From Castor canadensis (Eukaryota; Chordata; Mammalia; Rodentia; Castoridae): DNA of 64,000 nucleotides. This document shows positions 49,096 to 61,530 of this stretch, piece by piece. The stretch lies in contig NC_133394.1 of assembly GCF_047511655.1 (NCBI RefSeq), forward strand, positions 56,824,501-56,888,500, read 5' to 3'. Within the stretch, counting starts at the first letter, position 1. Each line of letters starts with the position of its first letter. Below the pieces are notes generated by a model, which worked only from the letters and a program-made list of their open reading frames with translations, was not told the origin of the DNA and made no database searches. The position numbers were made by a program, and so were the translations under genes.

Positions 49096-51049
49096 CTTTT
49101 TTATTCAATCATTTGTATCAGTATGTATCCATGGATATTTACTGTATAGCTTGAATCACACCTGACACTGTGTTATTTATTTATTTTTCTCAAATAGTTA
49201 CAGCTTTGGCCATTGGGATGGCTAATGCTCTTTGACATATCCAATCAATGTGTTTGTTTTGAGTACTTCTTTACTTCTCAGCCTACAATATATTCTAGGC
49301 TCACACTCACATTTCCTACTTCAGCTTAGAATAAACCCTTTCTCCAAGGAGCCTGAGTTCCTTTATTGGAAGATAGAATTAGCAACCCTGATCTAAGTGT
49401 TGGGTATGCTTGTTAGTAGTTGTTGCTTCTAAGCCCTGCTGGCTGATCAAGCAATAAAAATGTGCATATACTAAGAATCTACACATATCTGTAAAATCTC
49501 TGTATTTAACCATCTGAGTCTGTATTAAAGATTAGTTAGTATGTACTCATGTCTTCAGGAATATTTAGCCTCCCATCCCTTTTTGCTTTGCTGTCATCTC
49601 CTACTCTAGCAGTGAGAAAGTTAGCTCCCAGCATCTCCCTTTAGCATCAGGTTTTCAATATGTATCAATATCTCATATTACTTTATTTTTGAAATTTCAG
49701 ATAAAACAAAGTCAAACTATTTAAAGTGTTGATTTTTCAAATTAAATCAGATTCTTTCATATTTAGAGGCCCCCCTATAAAAGGTCAGACTTCTAGCACC
49801 ATTTTAAGTCATTATCATTACTAGTATTAACAAATTATTGGGACCACCCCCCTTAGAGGACCCTTCGCTAAGCTAGTTAGTGTGAACAGCTTTTGGGGAT
49901 AACTTGAGTTATTGTTCCATCACTAGAACATGAATATATATGTCACTTTCATACATGCACATTCACATTCCTTTTTACATTCCATACCTTATAGAGTTAA
50001 GATAATGGGTCATTGCAATTACTGTATATAACATACTTTCTGGCATTCCCATTAAATAGTCCTTTTTACCATAACATTCTGTGGCTATTAGCATTAGAAA
50101 AAGGAAAAAGGCTAAGTGATGCATTTGTTTCATGGTAGGTGCTCAGAAAACTTTACTCATTATCTCCATTTGATTATGCAGTATACATCTCACACTTAAC
50201 ATGTGCAAACAGAATTCCTATAAATTTTATAGAATTCACTATAAAATCTTTCCACTCATAGCCTTCTCCATCTCAGTCATTAGCAAGTCTATCTACTAGC
50301 ACATAAACTGTCCATGGTTCCTGTTTCTCTCACACTGTACATTGTCTGTTAGGAAAACCTTTTGACTCTATCTTTAAAGTACATCCATAAGCTGACAGAT
50401 TCTTACATCTCTACTCCCAACACTGGGTCTTGGACCTGTGTTCTCTTTGCCTGTATCATTGAACAAGCCTAGACTTTAAATGGTGTCCCCCATCTGCTTC
50501 CCCCTTTTCCCCTGTAGTCTTTGCAGTCAGAGTAGTCCAGGAAAAGTATGTCATGTCATGTCTCTTTTCTACCAGGTAGCCTATGGCAGCTCTCCATTTT
50601 ATCAGAATAGGAGTCACAATATTTACAATAGCCTACAGATCTGTATAGGATCTTCCTCTTTCTCTTATCCTATTAGCTTTCTCACCTCGTGACTTTCCCT
50701 CCAGCCTTCTGCTTCCACTGGTCTAATTTGCTGCCCCTCAAATGTTCTAGGTACAGGTCTTTTGCACTGGCTTGTCCCTCTTCCCATGCCTTTCTCTGAA
50801 ACCTGGCTGGTTAACCCCTTCACCTCTTTGAAGTATCAGCTCAAATGTCACTTCCTTAGTGGAGCCTGTGTGACCATGCTATATAATAGCACAACCGAAA
50901 CTCTACCTCACCTACTTCCATCTCTTTCCAAGTTCAGCTTTACTCTCACATTTTAGCATAGAATATGCTAAAATTTACTCAGTTATGCTTATGCTTACTA
51001 TGTCTTCCCTAGCTAGAATCTGAGTGGCAGAAAGGCAGGGATCTTTGCT
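49096..51049. other. FGF2 intron 2, no gene recognised
   Basis: AT-rich intron with no supported coding frame or RNA. An L2-like fragment may begin near 51000 (ctagaatctgagtggcagaa) just before the hairpin cluster. Confidence 0.45.
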
Positions 51050-51146
51050 CAGTTTTGTTCAGTATGTGTCCCATACTGAACAAAACTGTTCAAAGGCACT
51101 TCCTTTGAACTTCAAAGTGTTCTAGGCACTTCCCAGGTGCCTAGAA
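51050..51146. repeat. Cluster of three abutting perfect hairpins
   Basis: Arms cagttttgttcagtatg at 51050-51066 pair with 51072-51088 (17 bp, 5-nt loop). Arms gttcaaagg at 51088-51096 pair with 51102-51110 (9 bp, 5-nt loop). Arms ttctaggcac at 51120-51129 pair with 51137-51146 (10 bp, 7-nt loop). All arms match perfectly. The region sits about 70 bp left of the L1 insertion site. Confidence 0.9.
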
Positions 51147-51214
51147 GAAAAAGCACATGTTGTATGAACCAGTGTATTATTTGAACTCTGTGCTTCCTAT
51201 ATTCTCAAGTTATT

Positions 51215-51224
51215 CTTAAATTTT
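51215..51224 (+). repeat. Target site duplication, left copy, of the full-length L1
   Basis: cttaaatttt, repeated at 58271-58280; the match extends one further A on each side copy. The right copy continues into aaag, giving the L1 endonuclease motif TTTT/AA. Confidence 0.8.
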
Positions 51225-51727
51225 ATTTTACTTTATTTTTTTTTCATTTTTCTTTTATTATTCATATATGCATACAGGCTTGGTTTATTTCTCCCCCCTG
51301 CCCCCACCCCCTCCCTTACCACCCACTCCACCCCCTCCCGCTCCCCCCCTCAATACCCAGCAGAAACTATTTTGCCCTTATCTCTAATTTTGTTGTAGAG
51401 AGAGTATAAGCAATAATAGGAAGGAACAAGGGGTTTTGCTGGTTGAGATAAAGATAGCTATACAGGGCATTGACTCACATTGATTTCCTGTGCGTGGGTG
51501 TTACCTTCTAGGTTAATTCTTTTTAATCTAACCTTTTCTCCAGTTCCTGGTCCCCTTTTCCTATTGGCCTCAGTTGCTTTAAGGTATCTGCTTTAGTTTC
51601 TCTGCATTAAGGGCAACAAATGCTAGCTAGTTTTTTAGGTGTCTTACCTATCCTCACCCCTCCCTTGTGTGCTCTCGCTTTTATCATGTGCTCATAGTCC
51701 AATCCCCTTGTTGTGTTTGCCCTTGAT

Positions 51728-54700
51728 CTAATGTCCACATATGAGGGAGAACATACGATTTTTGGTCTTTTGAGCCAGGCTAACCTCACTCAGAATGATG
51801 TTCTCCAATTCCATCCATTTACCAGCGAATGATAACATTTCGTTCTTCATGGCTGCATAAAATTCCATTGTGTATAGATACCACATTTTCTTTATCCATT
51901 CGTCAGTGCTGGGGCATCTTGGCTGTTTCCATAACTTGGCTATTGTGAATAGTGCCGCAATAAACATGGATGTGCAGGTGCCTCTGGAGTAACAGTCTTT
52001 TGGGTATATCCCCAAGAGTGGTATTGCTGGATCAAATGGTAGATCGATGTCCATCTTTTTAAGTAGCCTCCACATTTTTTCCCAGAGTGGTTGTACTAGT
52101 CTACATTTCCACCAACAGTGTAAAAGGGTTCCTTTTTCCCCGCATCCTCGCCAACACCTGTTGTTGGTGGTGTTGCTGATGATGGCTATTCTAACAGGGG
52201 TGAGGTGGAATCTTAGTGTGGTTTTAATTTGCATTTCCTTTATTGCTAGAGATGGTGAGCATTTTTTCATGTGTTTTCTGGCCATTTGAATTTCTTCTTT
52301 TGAGAAGGTTCTGTTTAGTTCACCTGCCCATTTCTTTATTGGTTCATTAGTTTTGGGAGAATTTAGTTTTTTAAGTTCCCTGTATATTCTGGTTATCAGT
52401 CCTTTGTCTGATGTATAGTTGGCAAATATTTTCTCCCACTCTGTGGGTGTTCTCTTCAGTTTAGAGACCATTTCTTTTGATGAACAGAAGCTTTTTAGTT
52501 TTATGAGTTCCCATTTATCTATGCTATCTCTTAGTTGCTGTGCTGCTGGGGTTTCATTGAGAAAGTTCTTACCTATACCTACTAACTCCAGAGTATTTCC
52601 TACTCTTTCTTGTATCAACTTAAGAGTTTGGGGTCTGATATTAAGATCCTTGATCCATTTTGAGTTAATCTTGGTATAGGGTGATATACATGGATCTAGT
52701 TTCAGTTTTTTGCAGACTGCTAACCAGTTTTCCCAGCAGTTTTTGTTGGAAGAGGCTGCTATTTCTCCATCGTATATTTTTAGCTCCTTTGTCAAAGATA
52801 AGTTGCTTATAGTTGTGTGGCTTCATATCTGGATCCTCTATTCTGTTCCACTGGTCTTCATGTCTGTTTTTGTGCCAGTACCATGCTGTTTTTATTATTA
52901 TTGCTTTGTAATATAGTTTGAAGTCAGGTATTGTGATACCTCCTGCATTGTTCTTTTGACTGAGTATTGCCTTGGCTATTCATGGCCTCTTGTGTTTCCA
53001 TATAAATTTAACAGTAGATTTTTCAATTTCTTTGATGAATGTCATTGGAATTTTGATGGGAATTGCATTAAACATGTAGATTACTTTTGGGAGTATAGAC
53101 ATTTTTACTATGTTGATTCTACCAATCCATGAGCATGGGAGATCTCTCCACTTTCTATAGTCTTCCTCAATCTCTTTCTTCAGAAGTGTATAGTTTTCCT
53201 TGTAGAGGTCTTTCACATCTTTTGTTAGGTTTACACCTAGGTATTTGATTTTTTTTGAGGCTATTGTAAATGGAATTGTTTTCATACATTCTTTTTCCGT
53301 TTGCTCATTGTTAGTGTATAGAAATGCTAATGATTTTTCTATGTTGATTTTATATCCTGCTACCTTGCTATAGCTATTGATGATGTCTAGAAGCTTCTGA
53401 GTAGAGTTTTTTGGGTCTTTAAGGTATAGGATCATGTCATCTGCAAATAGGGATATTTTGACAGTTTCTTTACCTATTTGTATTCCTTTTATTCCTTCTT
53501 CTTGCCTAATTGCTCTGGCTAGGAATTCCAGTACTATGTTGAATAGGAGTGGAGATAGTGGGCATCCTTGTCTGGTTCCTGATTTTAGAGGGAATGGTTT
53601 TAATTTTTCTCCGTTAAGTATAATGCTGGCTGTAGGTTTGTCATATATAGCTTTTATAATGTTGAGGAACTTTCCTTCTATTCCTAGTTTTCTTAGAGCT
53701 TTTATCATGAAATGATGTTGGATCTTATCGAAGGCTTTTTCTGCATCTATTGAGATGATCAAGTGGTTTTTGTCTTTGCTTCTGTTAATGTGGTTTATTA
53801 CGTTTATTGATTTTCGTATGTTGAACCACCCCTGCATCCCTGGGATGAAGCCTACCTGGTCGTGGTGAATAATCTTTTTGATGTGTTGCTGAATTCGATT
53901 TGCCATTATTTTGTTGAGGATTTTTGCATCAATGTTCATTAAGGAGATTGGCCTATAGTTCTCCTTTTTGGAGGTGTCTTTGCCTGGTTTTGGGATAAGT
54001 GTAATAGTGGCTTCATAAAATGTGTTTGGCAGTTTTCCTTCCCTTTCTATTTCGTGGAACAGTTTAAGGAGGGTTGGTATCAGTTCTTCTTTAAAGGTCT
54101 GATAGAATTCAGCAGAGAATCCATCAGGTCCTGGACTTTTCTTTTTGGGGAGACTCTTGATTGCTGCTTCAATTTCATTTTGTGTTATAGGTCTATTCAG
54201 GTGATTAATTTCCTCTTGGTTCAGTTTTGGATGATCATATGTATCTAGAAATCTGTCCATTTCTTTAAGATTTTCAAATTTATTTGAATATAGGTTCTCA
54301 AAGTAGTCTCTGATGATTTCCTGGACTTCCATGGTGTTTGTTGTTATCTCCCCTTTTGCATTCCTGATTCTACTAATTTGGGTTTTTTCTCTCCTCATTT
54401 TAGTCAGGTTTGCCAGGGGTCTATCGATCTTGTTTATTTTTTCAAAGAACCAACTTTTTGTTTCATTAATTCTTTGTATGGTTTTTTTGGTTTCTATTTC
54501 GTTGATTTCAGCTCTTATTTTTATTATTTCTCTCCTTCTATTTGTTTTGGGATTTGCTTGTTCTTGTTTTTCTAGGAGTTTGAGATGTATCATTAGGTCA
54601 TTGATTTGGGATCTTTCAATCTTTTTAATATATGCACTCATGGCTATAAACTTTCCTCTCAAGACTGCCTTAGCTGTGTCCCATAGGTTCTGGTAGGTTG

Positions 54701-55544
54701 TGTTTTCATTTTCATTGACTTCTAGGAACTTTTTAATTTTCTCTTTTATTGCATCGATGATCCATTCTTCATTAAGTAATGAGTTATTTAGTTTCCAGCT
54801 GTTTGCATGTTTTTTGTCTTTACTTTTGTTGTTGAGTTCTACTTTTACTGCATTGTGGTCAGATAGTATGCATGGTATTATTTCTATTTTCTTATATTTG
54901 CTGAGGCTTGCTTTGTGCCCTAGGATATGATCTATTTTGGAGAAGGTTCCATGGGCTGCTGAGAAGAATGTATATTGTGTAGAGGTTGGATGAAATGTTC
55001 TGTAGACATCTACTAGGTCCACTTGATCTATTGCATATTTTAGATCTTGGATTTCTTTATTGAGTTTTTGTTTGGATGACCTATCTATTGATGATAATGG
55101 AGTGTTAAAGTCTCCCACAACCACTGTGTTGGCGTTTATATATGCTTTTAGGTCTTTCAGGGTATGTTTGATGAAATTGGGTGCGTTGACATTGGGTGCG
55201 TACAGATTGATGATTATTATTTCCTTTTGGTCTATTTCCCCTTTTATTAGTATGGAATGTCCTTCTTTATCTCGTTTGATCAATGTAGGTTTGAAGTCTA
55301 CTTTGTCAGAGATAAGTATTGCTACTCCTGCTTGTTTTCGGGGGCCATTGGCTTGGTAAATCTTCTTCCAGCCTTTCATCCTAAGCATATGCTTATTTCT
55401 GTCGGTGAGATGAGTCTCCTGTAAGCAACAAATTGTTGGATCTTCTTTTTTAATCCATTTTGTCAAACGGTGTCTTTTGATGGGTGAATTAAGTCCATTA
55501 ACATTAAGTGTTAGTACTGATAGGTATGTGGTGATTCCTGCCAT
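51728..55544 (-). pseudogene. L1 ORF2 (endonuclease/reverse transcriptase), two lesions
   Basis: The frame begins 50 bp after ORF1 ends. The full span would give about 1,270 residues, the usual ORF2p length. The N-terminal endonuclease keeps Asn-14, Glu-43 (QETHL), a GDFNTPL motif and SDHNAVK. The reverse transcriptase keeps [12 protein letters not shown] and the catalytic FADDMIL. The C-terminal Cys-rich motif C-X3-C-X7-H-X4-C is present (CWRGC...HCWWKC). A premature TGA at 52980-52982 follows KHKRP, probably from a CGA codon by CpG decay. A one-base insertion near 52745-52752 then shifts the frame until 51728. It is therefore a recent pseudogene. Confidence 0.95.
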
Positions 55545-55594
55545 TTAGTTATCTTAGTTGTTTGAAGGTTTGATTGTGTGTACCTAACTTGATG

Positions 55595-56797
55595 TTACTC
55601 TCTACTGTCTTGCTTTTTCTTATCCTGTGGTTTGGTGCTGCCTGCCTTTTCATGGTTAAGTTGGGTGTCACTTTCTGTGTGCAGGATCCCTTGCAGAATC
55701 TTTTGTAATGGTGGCTTTGTGGTCACATATTGTTTTAGTTTCTGCTTATCATGGAAGACTTTTATTGCTCCATCTATTTTGAATGATAGCTTTGCTGGGT
55801 AGAGTATCCTGGGGTTGAAGTTATTTTCATTCAGTGCCCGGAAGATCTCACCCCACGCTCTTCTTGCTTTTAATGTTTCTGTTGAGAAGTCTGCTGTGAT
55901 TTTGATGGGTTTACCTTTGTATGTTACTTGTTTTTTCTCTCTTGCAGCCTTCAATATTCTTTCCTTAGTTTCTGAACTTGTTGTTTTAATGATGATATGT
56001 CGTGGAGTAGTTCTATTTTGATCTGGTCTGTTTGGTGTCCTGGAGGCCTCTTGCATTTGTATGGGAATATCTTTCTCTAGATTTGGGAAATTTTCCGTTA
56101 TTATTTTGTTGAATATATTACACATTCCCTTCGCTTGCACCTCTTCTCCTTCTTCGATGCCCATGATTCTCAAGTTTGGTCTTTTGATGGAGTCAGTGAG
56201 TTCTTGCATTTTCTTTTCACAGGTCTTGAGTTGTTTAATTAGTAGTTCTTCAGTTTTTCCTTTAATTACCATTTCATCTTCAAGTTCTGAGATTCTGTCT
56301 TCTGTTTGTTCTATTCTGCTGGATTGGCCTTCCGTTTTGTTTTGCAGTTCTGTTTCGTTCTTTTTTCTGAGGTTTTCCATATCCTGGCTGTTTTCTTCTT
56401 TATTGTTGTCTATTTTTGTCCTGAGTTCATTTATCCATTTATTCATTGTGTTCTCTCTTTCACTTTGGTGTTTATACAGTGCTTCTATGGTTTCCTTTAT
56501 TTCTTCTTTTGCTTTTTCAAATTCTCTATTTTTATTGTCTTGGAATTTCTTGAGTGTCTCCTGTAAATTTTGGTTGACCCTATCCAGTATCATCTCTATA
56601 AAATTCTCATTGAGTACTTGTAGTATGTCTTCTTTTAAATTATTCTTGTAGGCTTCATTGGGTCCTTTGGCATAGTTTATCTTCATTTTGTTGGAGTCTG
56701 GCTCTGAGTTTCTGTTCTCTTCATTCCCCTCTGGTTCCTGTACTAATTTTTTGCTGTGGGGAAACTGGTTTCCTTGTTTTTTCTGTCTTCCTGTCAT
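55595..56797 (-). CDS. L1 ORF1 protein (RNA-binding chaperone)
   Basis: Open reading frame of 400 residues from MTGRQKKQGN. An upstream in-frame ATG at 56977 would add 60 hydrophobic residues from the 5'UTR, and I reject it. ORF1p forms trimers through a coiled coil, coats L1 RNA in the cytoplasm and acts as a nucleic-acid chaperone. Visible parts: a basic N-terminus, a long charged coiled-coil stretch (roughly residues 60-190, with EEIKETIEALYKHQ and DRISELEDEM), the RRM region with LRIMGIEEGEE, and the C-terminal domain with KAAREKKQVTYKGKP and ARRAWGEIFRALNEN. No internal stop is seen, so this ORF may still be translatable. Confidence 0.93.
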   Translation of the reverse strand: MTGRQKKQGNQFPHSKKLVQEPEGNEENRNSEPDSNKMKINYAKGPNEAYKNNLKEDILQVLNENFIEMILDRVNQNLQETLKKFQDNKNREFEKAKEEIKETIEALYKHQSERENTMNKWINELRTKIDNNKEENSQDMENLRKKNETELQNKTEGQSSRIEQTEDRISELEDEMVIKGKTEELLIKQLKTCEKKMQELTDSIKRPNLRIMGIEEGEEVQAKGMCNIFNKIITENFPNLEKDIPIQMQEASRTPNRPDQNRTTPRHIIIKTTSSETKERILKAAREKKQVTYKGKPIKITADFSTETLKARRAWGEIFRALNENNFNPRILYPAKLSFKIDGAIKVFHDKQKLKQYVTTKPPLQKILQGILHTESDTQLNHEKAGSTKPQDKKKQDSRE

Positions 56798-58270
56798 TGT
56801 CCTTGGTGTTGTTACTGTCCCTGTACTGTGTGTAATTAAGTATTTTCTAGCTTGTAATAATAACAATGGTAATATTGAGAATGGAAGAGTGAGTTGAGAT
56901 GGAAAGCAAGAAGTTAAAGAAAAGGGGAAAACAAATATACAGACAAGAGGGAGAAAGCAGAACGAGGTATCAGACAAGAGAGTTTCAAAGGTATAAACAG
57001 GGAGTGTTAGTGTACTAATCGACAGTAAGCTGAATAGACAATAGAGTGACAGAGAGAGGATTGAAAATCAAAGATAAAAAAAATAAAAAATAAGTATATG
57101 AAAGTAATATCTATTTATAAAAATGAATTAAAATAAAATGGAAAATAGAAAATTAAAAAAAACAAAAAAAACCCAAAAAACCAAAAAACTTCCAAGTTTA
57201 TATGCAATGCAATTTCAGTCTTAATAATTTGGATGTCCGTCTCAATCTCCAGTCCTGGAGTTGGTGCCTCAGATGTTGTTCTGTAGTTGTCTCATCAAAG
57301 GGGATGCATAAAGTAGAACAAAACTACACTCACACACACACAGAAGAAAAAAAAAAAAAAAGCCCCACCAAGTGTCCCCAGTTCAAATGCAATACAGTTT
57401 CAGTAAGTTTTTCGGCTTGCAGGTGTAATTCGGTTGTTCTCTCATCAAAGGTAGGGAGAAAAAGAAAAAAAAAGCGTCTGGAGGCAGTTCTGAGAGTGGT
57501 ATCTGCAACTGTGGCTCGCCTGCCTGCTGCTCTCAGCCTGTAGCTGGCGGCGTTATTTATGCAGATCTCTGGGGTGAGCTTAGCACTCACCTGGTCCCAC
57601 AGGCTTTGTTTGCTCAGAGTTCTCCTGTGCGGGGGAGGGGGGCCTCTGCTACAGGCTTTTCCCTTTCCAAGCACTGGGAAAGGCGACACTGCCCCGTGTT
57701 GTCAGGCCTGCGTGTTTATTTACAGTGCACGTGGGAAGTGGGCCTTCCCTCCTCTCACAAGCTTCCCCGCTCCTGGTTGCTGGCGCGCCCCGCTCCCGCC
57801 AGAGCCTCTCCGGCCGCCCGGCTCGTTTATTTACAGTCCCGGGAAGGAGTCCCTTCCCCCAATCTTCAGCGCTCAGTGCGCCCCACCCTCTTTCCAGCGT
57901 GTCTTAACTGTTCTTATTGCTTAGTACTCAGTTTCTCTTTTTTTCCCGGGTGGAGGTCAGTCTGTCCAGGGGGCTATGCTGCTCTGGCCCAGGCTTGTCT
58001 GTGGGGGAACCGCGGTACCACGAAGCTCACCTGGTCCGCGACTTCCCAAGCCGTATGGGCGCCGGCCACTGGCGGCCCGGGGGCCTCCTCGGTTCTCCGT
58101 TTAACGTGAGGTGGAGATTCTCTGCGCCGGCTGGAGATGTGGAGGAGTCAAAGTTATGCCTTTTCTCGGTGATTATGCCGGCAAAGTGTGTCTGCAGCGT
58201 CCCTCCAAGATTTCACTATAGGAGGGTCGCTTTCTGCTTCCTACCTCTAGCCGCCATCTTGGAATCTCCC

Positions 58271-58280
58271 CTTAAATTTT
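58271..58280 (+). repeat. Target site duplication, right copy, of the full-length L1
   Basis: cttaaatttt directly after the L1 5' end; matches 51215-51224. Confidence 0.8.
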
Positions 58281-59275
58281 AAAGAATCAACAAAATCAAG
58301 GACAATATTACTGAAAACATTGGGGTTTAAGTTTTTCATTTGTTGCTGAGTGTGATCATGCTAAAAGATTGTTGTGATTTTAAGTGAAATAATGCACATG
58401 AAGAAGTCAATAACTATGAATCAAGGGATTTCCCAACTCTAGGGCCTACGTAAAAATAAGGCTTTAACAGCAACGTATAGGTTGTGATAAACCCTTAGAG
58501 GCCATGTATCCACTTCTTCTGTTATACTGTTCCTCTAAAGATCCTCTTTAAAGTTTGAAATAGTAAACAGTGAGAATAGGAAAAAGGCTCTATAATATGT
58601 TTATAAAAGTTAATACAGATGTATTTGTATTAGTTTTTAATAGGAATACTGAGCTCACAGTTACTGAAGATCATTTATAAACTTAGAATGGAAAGAAATA
58701 AAAAATTACATTTGCTTTGCACTGATAAATGCTGAATTTTTTGAGAACTGAGGATTGGTCATATTACACATTTTAAAGAGGAGTGCAGTTTATTGTCAAC
58801 TACTGAACATTCAGCACAGATGCCCTCCAGTTTTTTCAAAGGTAAAAGTAACCTCAGTTAAAAAAAGTTTTTGGGTTCCATGATGCATTTTCTTAGTCTC
58901 TGGTATTCTTTCTTTTCTCTGAAATATTAGGAACTGGCTGAAAAGGCACACATTATTGGCATAGTAAATATCCTAGTGGGCTAAGCTTTGTAGGGAGTGT
59001 TAGCTAGTAAGGCTGGACATCCAGGAAGCTAAGAGAATACTGAGTGAGCATGTAACTGAGAGAAGTTATTGAAGTCTTCTCTTTGGGAGCTGACCTGTGA
59101 AAGTTCAGTAATGCCTTCCACTTATCTTCATGATTATCATGAATTTTGCTTTCACTCTTTGCTTTGCCTCAACTTTTATTCCTGCTGTTAAATCTGAGAC
59201 AACGAAAACAGAAGATATTTAATCAGCACTGAAAATGACAAAGTAAGAGTTTAATTTTAGTTCACATGAGAAGCA
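58281..59275. other. FGF2 intron 2, no feature recognised
   Basis: AT-rich intron without a supported gene, RNA or repeat. Confidence 0.5.
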
Positions 59276-59732
59276 TGTATCAGTCCATTTTATACTGCTA
59301 TAATGAAATATGTTAGGCTGTGTACTTTGTAAAGCAAAGAGGTTTATTTGGGTCCAGCTGTGGAGGCTGATAATCCAAGATCAGTGACTCCATCCATTCA
59401 GCCTCTGATGAATCCCCCGGCTGCATATCATGGTAGGTTGCATCATGGTGGGAGAGAGTGTGTGAGGGAGAGATTGGATGGTGAGATAGGAAGGCAGAGA
59501 TGGAGGAGGGGCCAGTCTAGTTCTTTATGTAACAACTCATTCATGTGAGAACTAACCAGGGTCCTATGAAAACTACCTAAATCTCTTCTGAGGGTGATGC
59601 TCCAAACTTAATGACCTTCCATTAGGCCCTACCTCTTACAGGTGTCACCACCTCTTAACATCACCACACTAAGGACCAAGTTCAAATACGTGAATCCTTG
59701 GAAAACACGCAAGCCATATACAAACCATAGCA
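59276..59732 (-). mobile_element. MaLR-type solo LTR (THE1/MST/MLT1 group), minus orientation
   Basis: Starts tgtatcagtccattttatac and ends aagccatatacaaaccatag. Between these lie gcaaagaggtttatttgggt, catcatggtgggagagagtg and cttccattaggccctacctc. The order equals the reverse complement of MaLR LTRs. No internal region is present. Confidence 0.8.
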
Positions 59733-61530
59733 AATGACAGTAACTTTCACCAAAGGTAGATAGACGGCATTGGATGTAGAATAGCTAGGTTTAAGTATTT
59801 TACTGTTATCCACTTGAATCTTTATAAAGAAGAAATTACTGTGTATCATATTATGTGGGTTCTTATGCAATGTATGCTTTTCCGTCAGGCTACCTGTTAT
59901 TTATTTGCACCAGAAAGACTTGTGTACTAGTAGTGTGTGGCACAATGGCAATTATTTAAGTTTGTATTTTAATTCTTAAAAATCAAATTAAGAGCCATCA
60001 AAATATTAAAGCCAAGGAAGTGTCCAGTAAAATTCTTTTCTCTAGAAGCATATAATGGGCTCTAATACCACATTCCTATTTTAGATAATTAGACTATATT
60101 ATTCATTTTTAGGTCTTTCAAGGTCCTGTTCTTCTCATTTTTGTTATTATGCCAGCTATTCTTTGTTTTGTGTATTAAGTTTTGTTTTCCTCTCAGTTTA
60201 TACTATTTTGTTTTGCTTTATCTTGGAAACAGAAAGTCTGGGAAAAGATTCAAGTCTTTTCAGTGGTTTTCTAAAACTTCGTTTTCTAGATATGAATGTG
60301 TGGTAAATAATATATTTCTTGTTATAAAATTATATTTATGTAACATATCTATGTATACATCTTTTATATATGGATACAAATGTTTAAAATTTATAATGGG
60401 ATATATATAGTTTTCTAACATGAGTTTATCATTCAGTTGAGATATATATATGTATACATATGTATCTATGAATGATTACAAAATATAAATGATTTTTCCT
60501 TTTTTCTGTTAAAGCAAATAGTTGGCCCCTCCCCTAAGGTTAATAAGTGTCATTGGTGCTGCCTTGTGAGATTGATTTTTTTTAACATTTCCTTAATAAT
60601 GTGGTAGCATATTAGTCTCCATTCCTTGGAATATTATTTGCAGATCTAACTATCTGAAAACTGGCTATTTTTTTTCTGATATAGTTGAATTGAAATAAAG
60701 AGGCAAGAGTCCCTTCTACTCCTACAAGAAAGAGATTTCCAGAAATCAATATGTTCTACCTTATTTATTCCTCATTGTCTATTAGTATTTGGGGATTGTT
60801 AATAATATGAAGTATGTTTCAATATAAATTTGCTATTATATAACATTAGCTATTTTCTGTACAACAAACTATTCTTTTTATGGCTTGGAAGAAACTCTAG
60901 CCACTAGAAGAAAAATTCGTTATTATTTAGGGAATTAATTCTGTTTCTGTGAGGAAAGCATTAATAAACTTTCTTCTCCTTTATGGGAAGATTACCCTGG
61001 ATTACCCTTCTCACACTGCTTCACTGGACCCTCTGAAAAAATGTAAAAGTAAAAGTAACCCTAATGGGTAACCCACCTCAGGACTAGAAGGAGTATGGAT
61101 GAACCTACAGGAAGCCATACCTTTGAGCTTCTCTTAGCATGTTTCTTGCTACTAGGTCAGACTCTCATGAGGATCCATGAACAGTGTTCTGTTTGTGGAT
61201 GTTTCGTGTCTGAACTAGTGTGCTTCCTCTATCATCTAAGCAGTATTGCTGCCCTACACCTCCCCTGTCCATTGCAGAGGCTGCAGAATGGTCTCCAGAC
61301 TCATCCCTATTGAAGAGACATATTTGACGCTGTCCTGCTGACATTGTATTCCTGCTTGCATCCTTCTGCATTTAGTCTCTGTCATATTTTCGACTGTTTA
61401 GTCTTGCTTATTTGATTATCCTGCCAAACTGTAGACCATTGTTGCTGACTGAGCAGAACAGGCATTGTATTATCAGAACTATTTGATATGAAAAGTATCA
61501 TAACAAGTAATTCTCCTTTTTATTTTTCAG
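59733..61530. other. End of FGF2 intron 2
   Basis: AT-rich intron, including an alternating TA-rich part at 60330-60470, ending in the acceptor ctttttatttttcag before exon 3. Antisense AATAAA motifs lie at 60764-60769 and, within the acceptor's pyrimidine tract, at 61519-61524. No gene is recognised. Confidence 0.55.

Larger units (their letters stand above)
51225..58270 (-). mobile_element. Full-length, nearly intact L1 retrotransposon
   Basis: About 7.0 kb on the minus strand: 5'UTR (about 56800-58270, GC-rich with many CpGs from 57540 on), ORF1, a 50-bp spacer, ORF2, then a 3'UTR with a G-rich tract in L1 sense (C-rich at 51293-51350) and an A-rich tail. A 10-11 bp target duplication flanks it. 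Of the L1s in this window it is the least decayed: only one stop and one small frameshift disrupt ORF2. Many short open frames on the plus strand across this interval are antisense shadows. Confidence 0.97.

Noticed and set aside
52047..56897. Many plus-strand frames, some near 200 codons
   Set aside because: Antisense shadows of L1 ORF1 and ORF2.
56798..56977. Extended start of L1 ORF1 at 56977
   Set aside because: The extra 60 residues are hydrophobic 5'UTR translation; the basic MTGRQKK start at 56797 fits the family.
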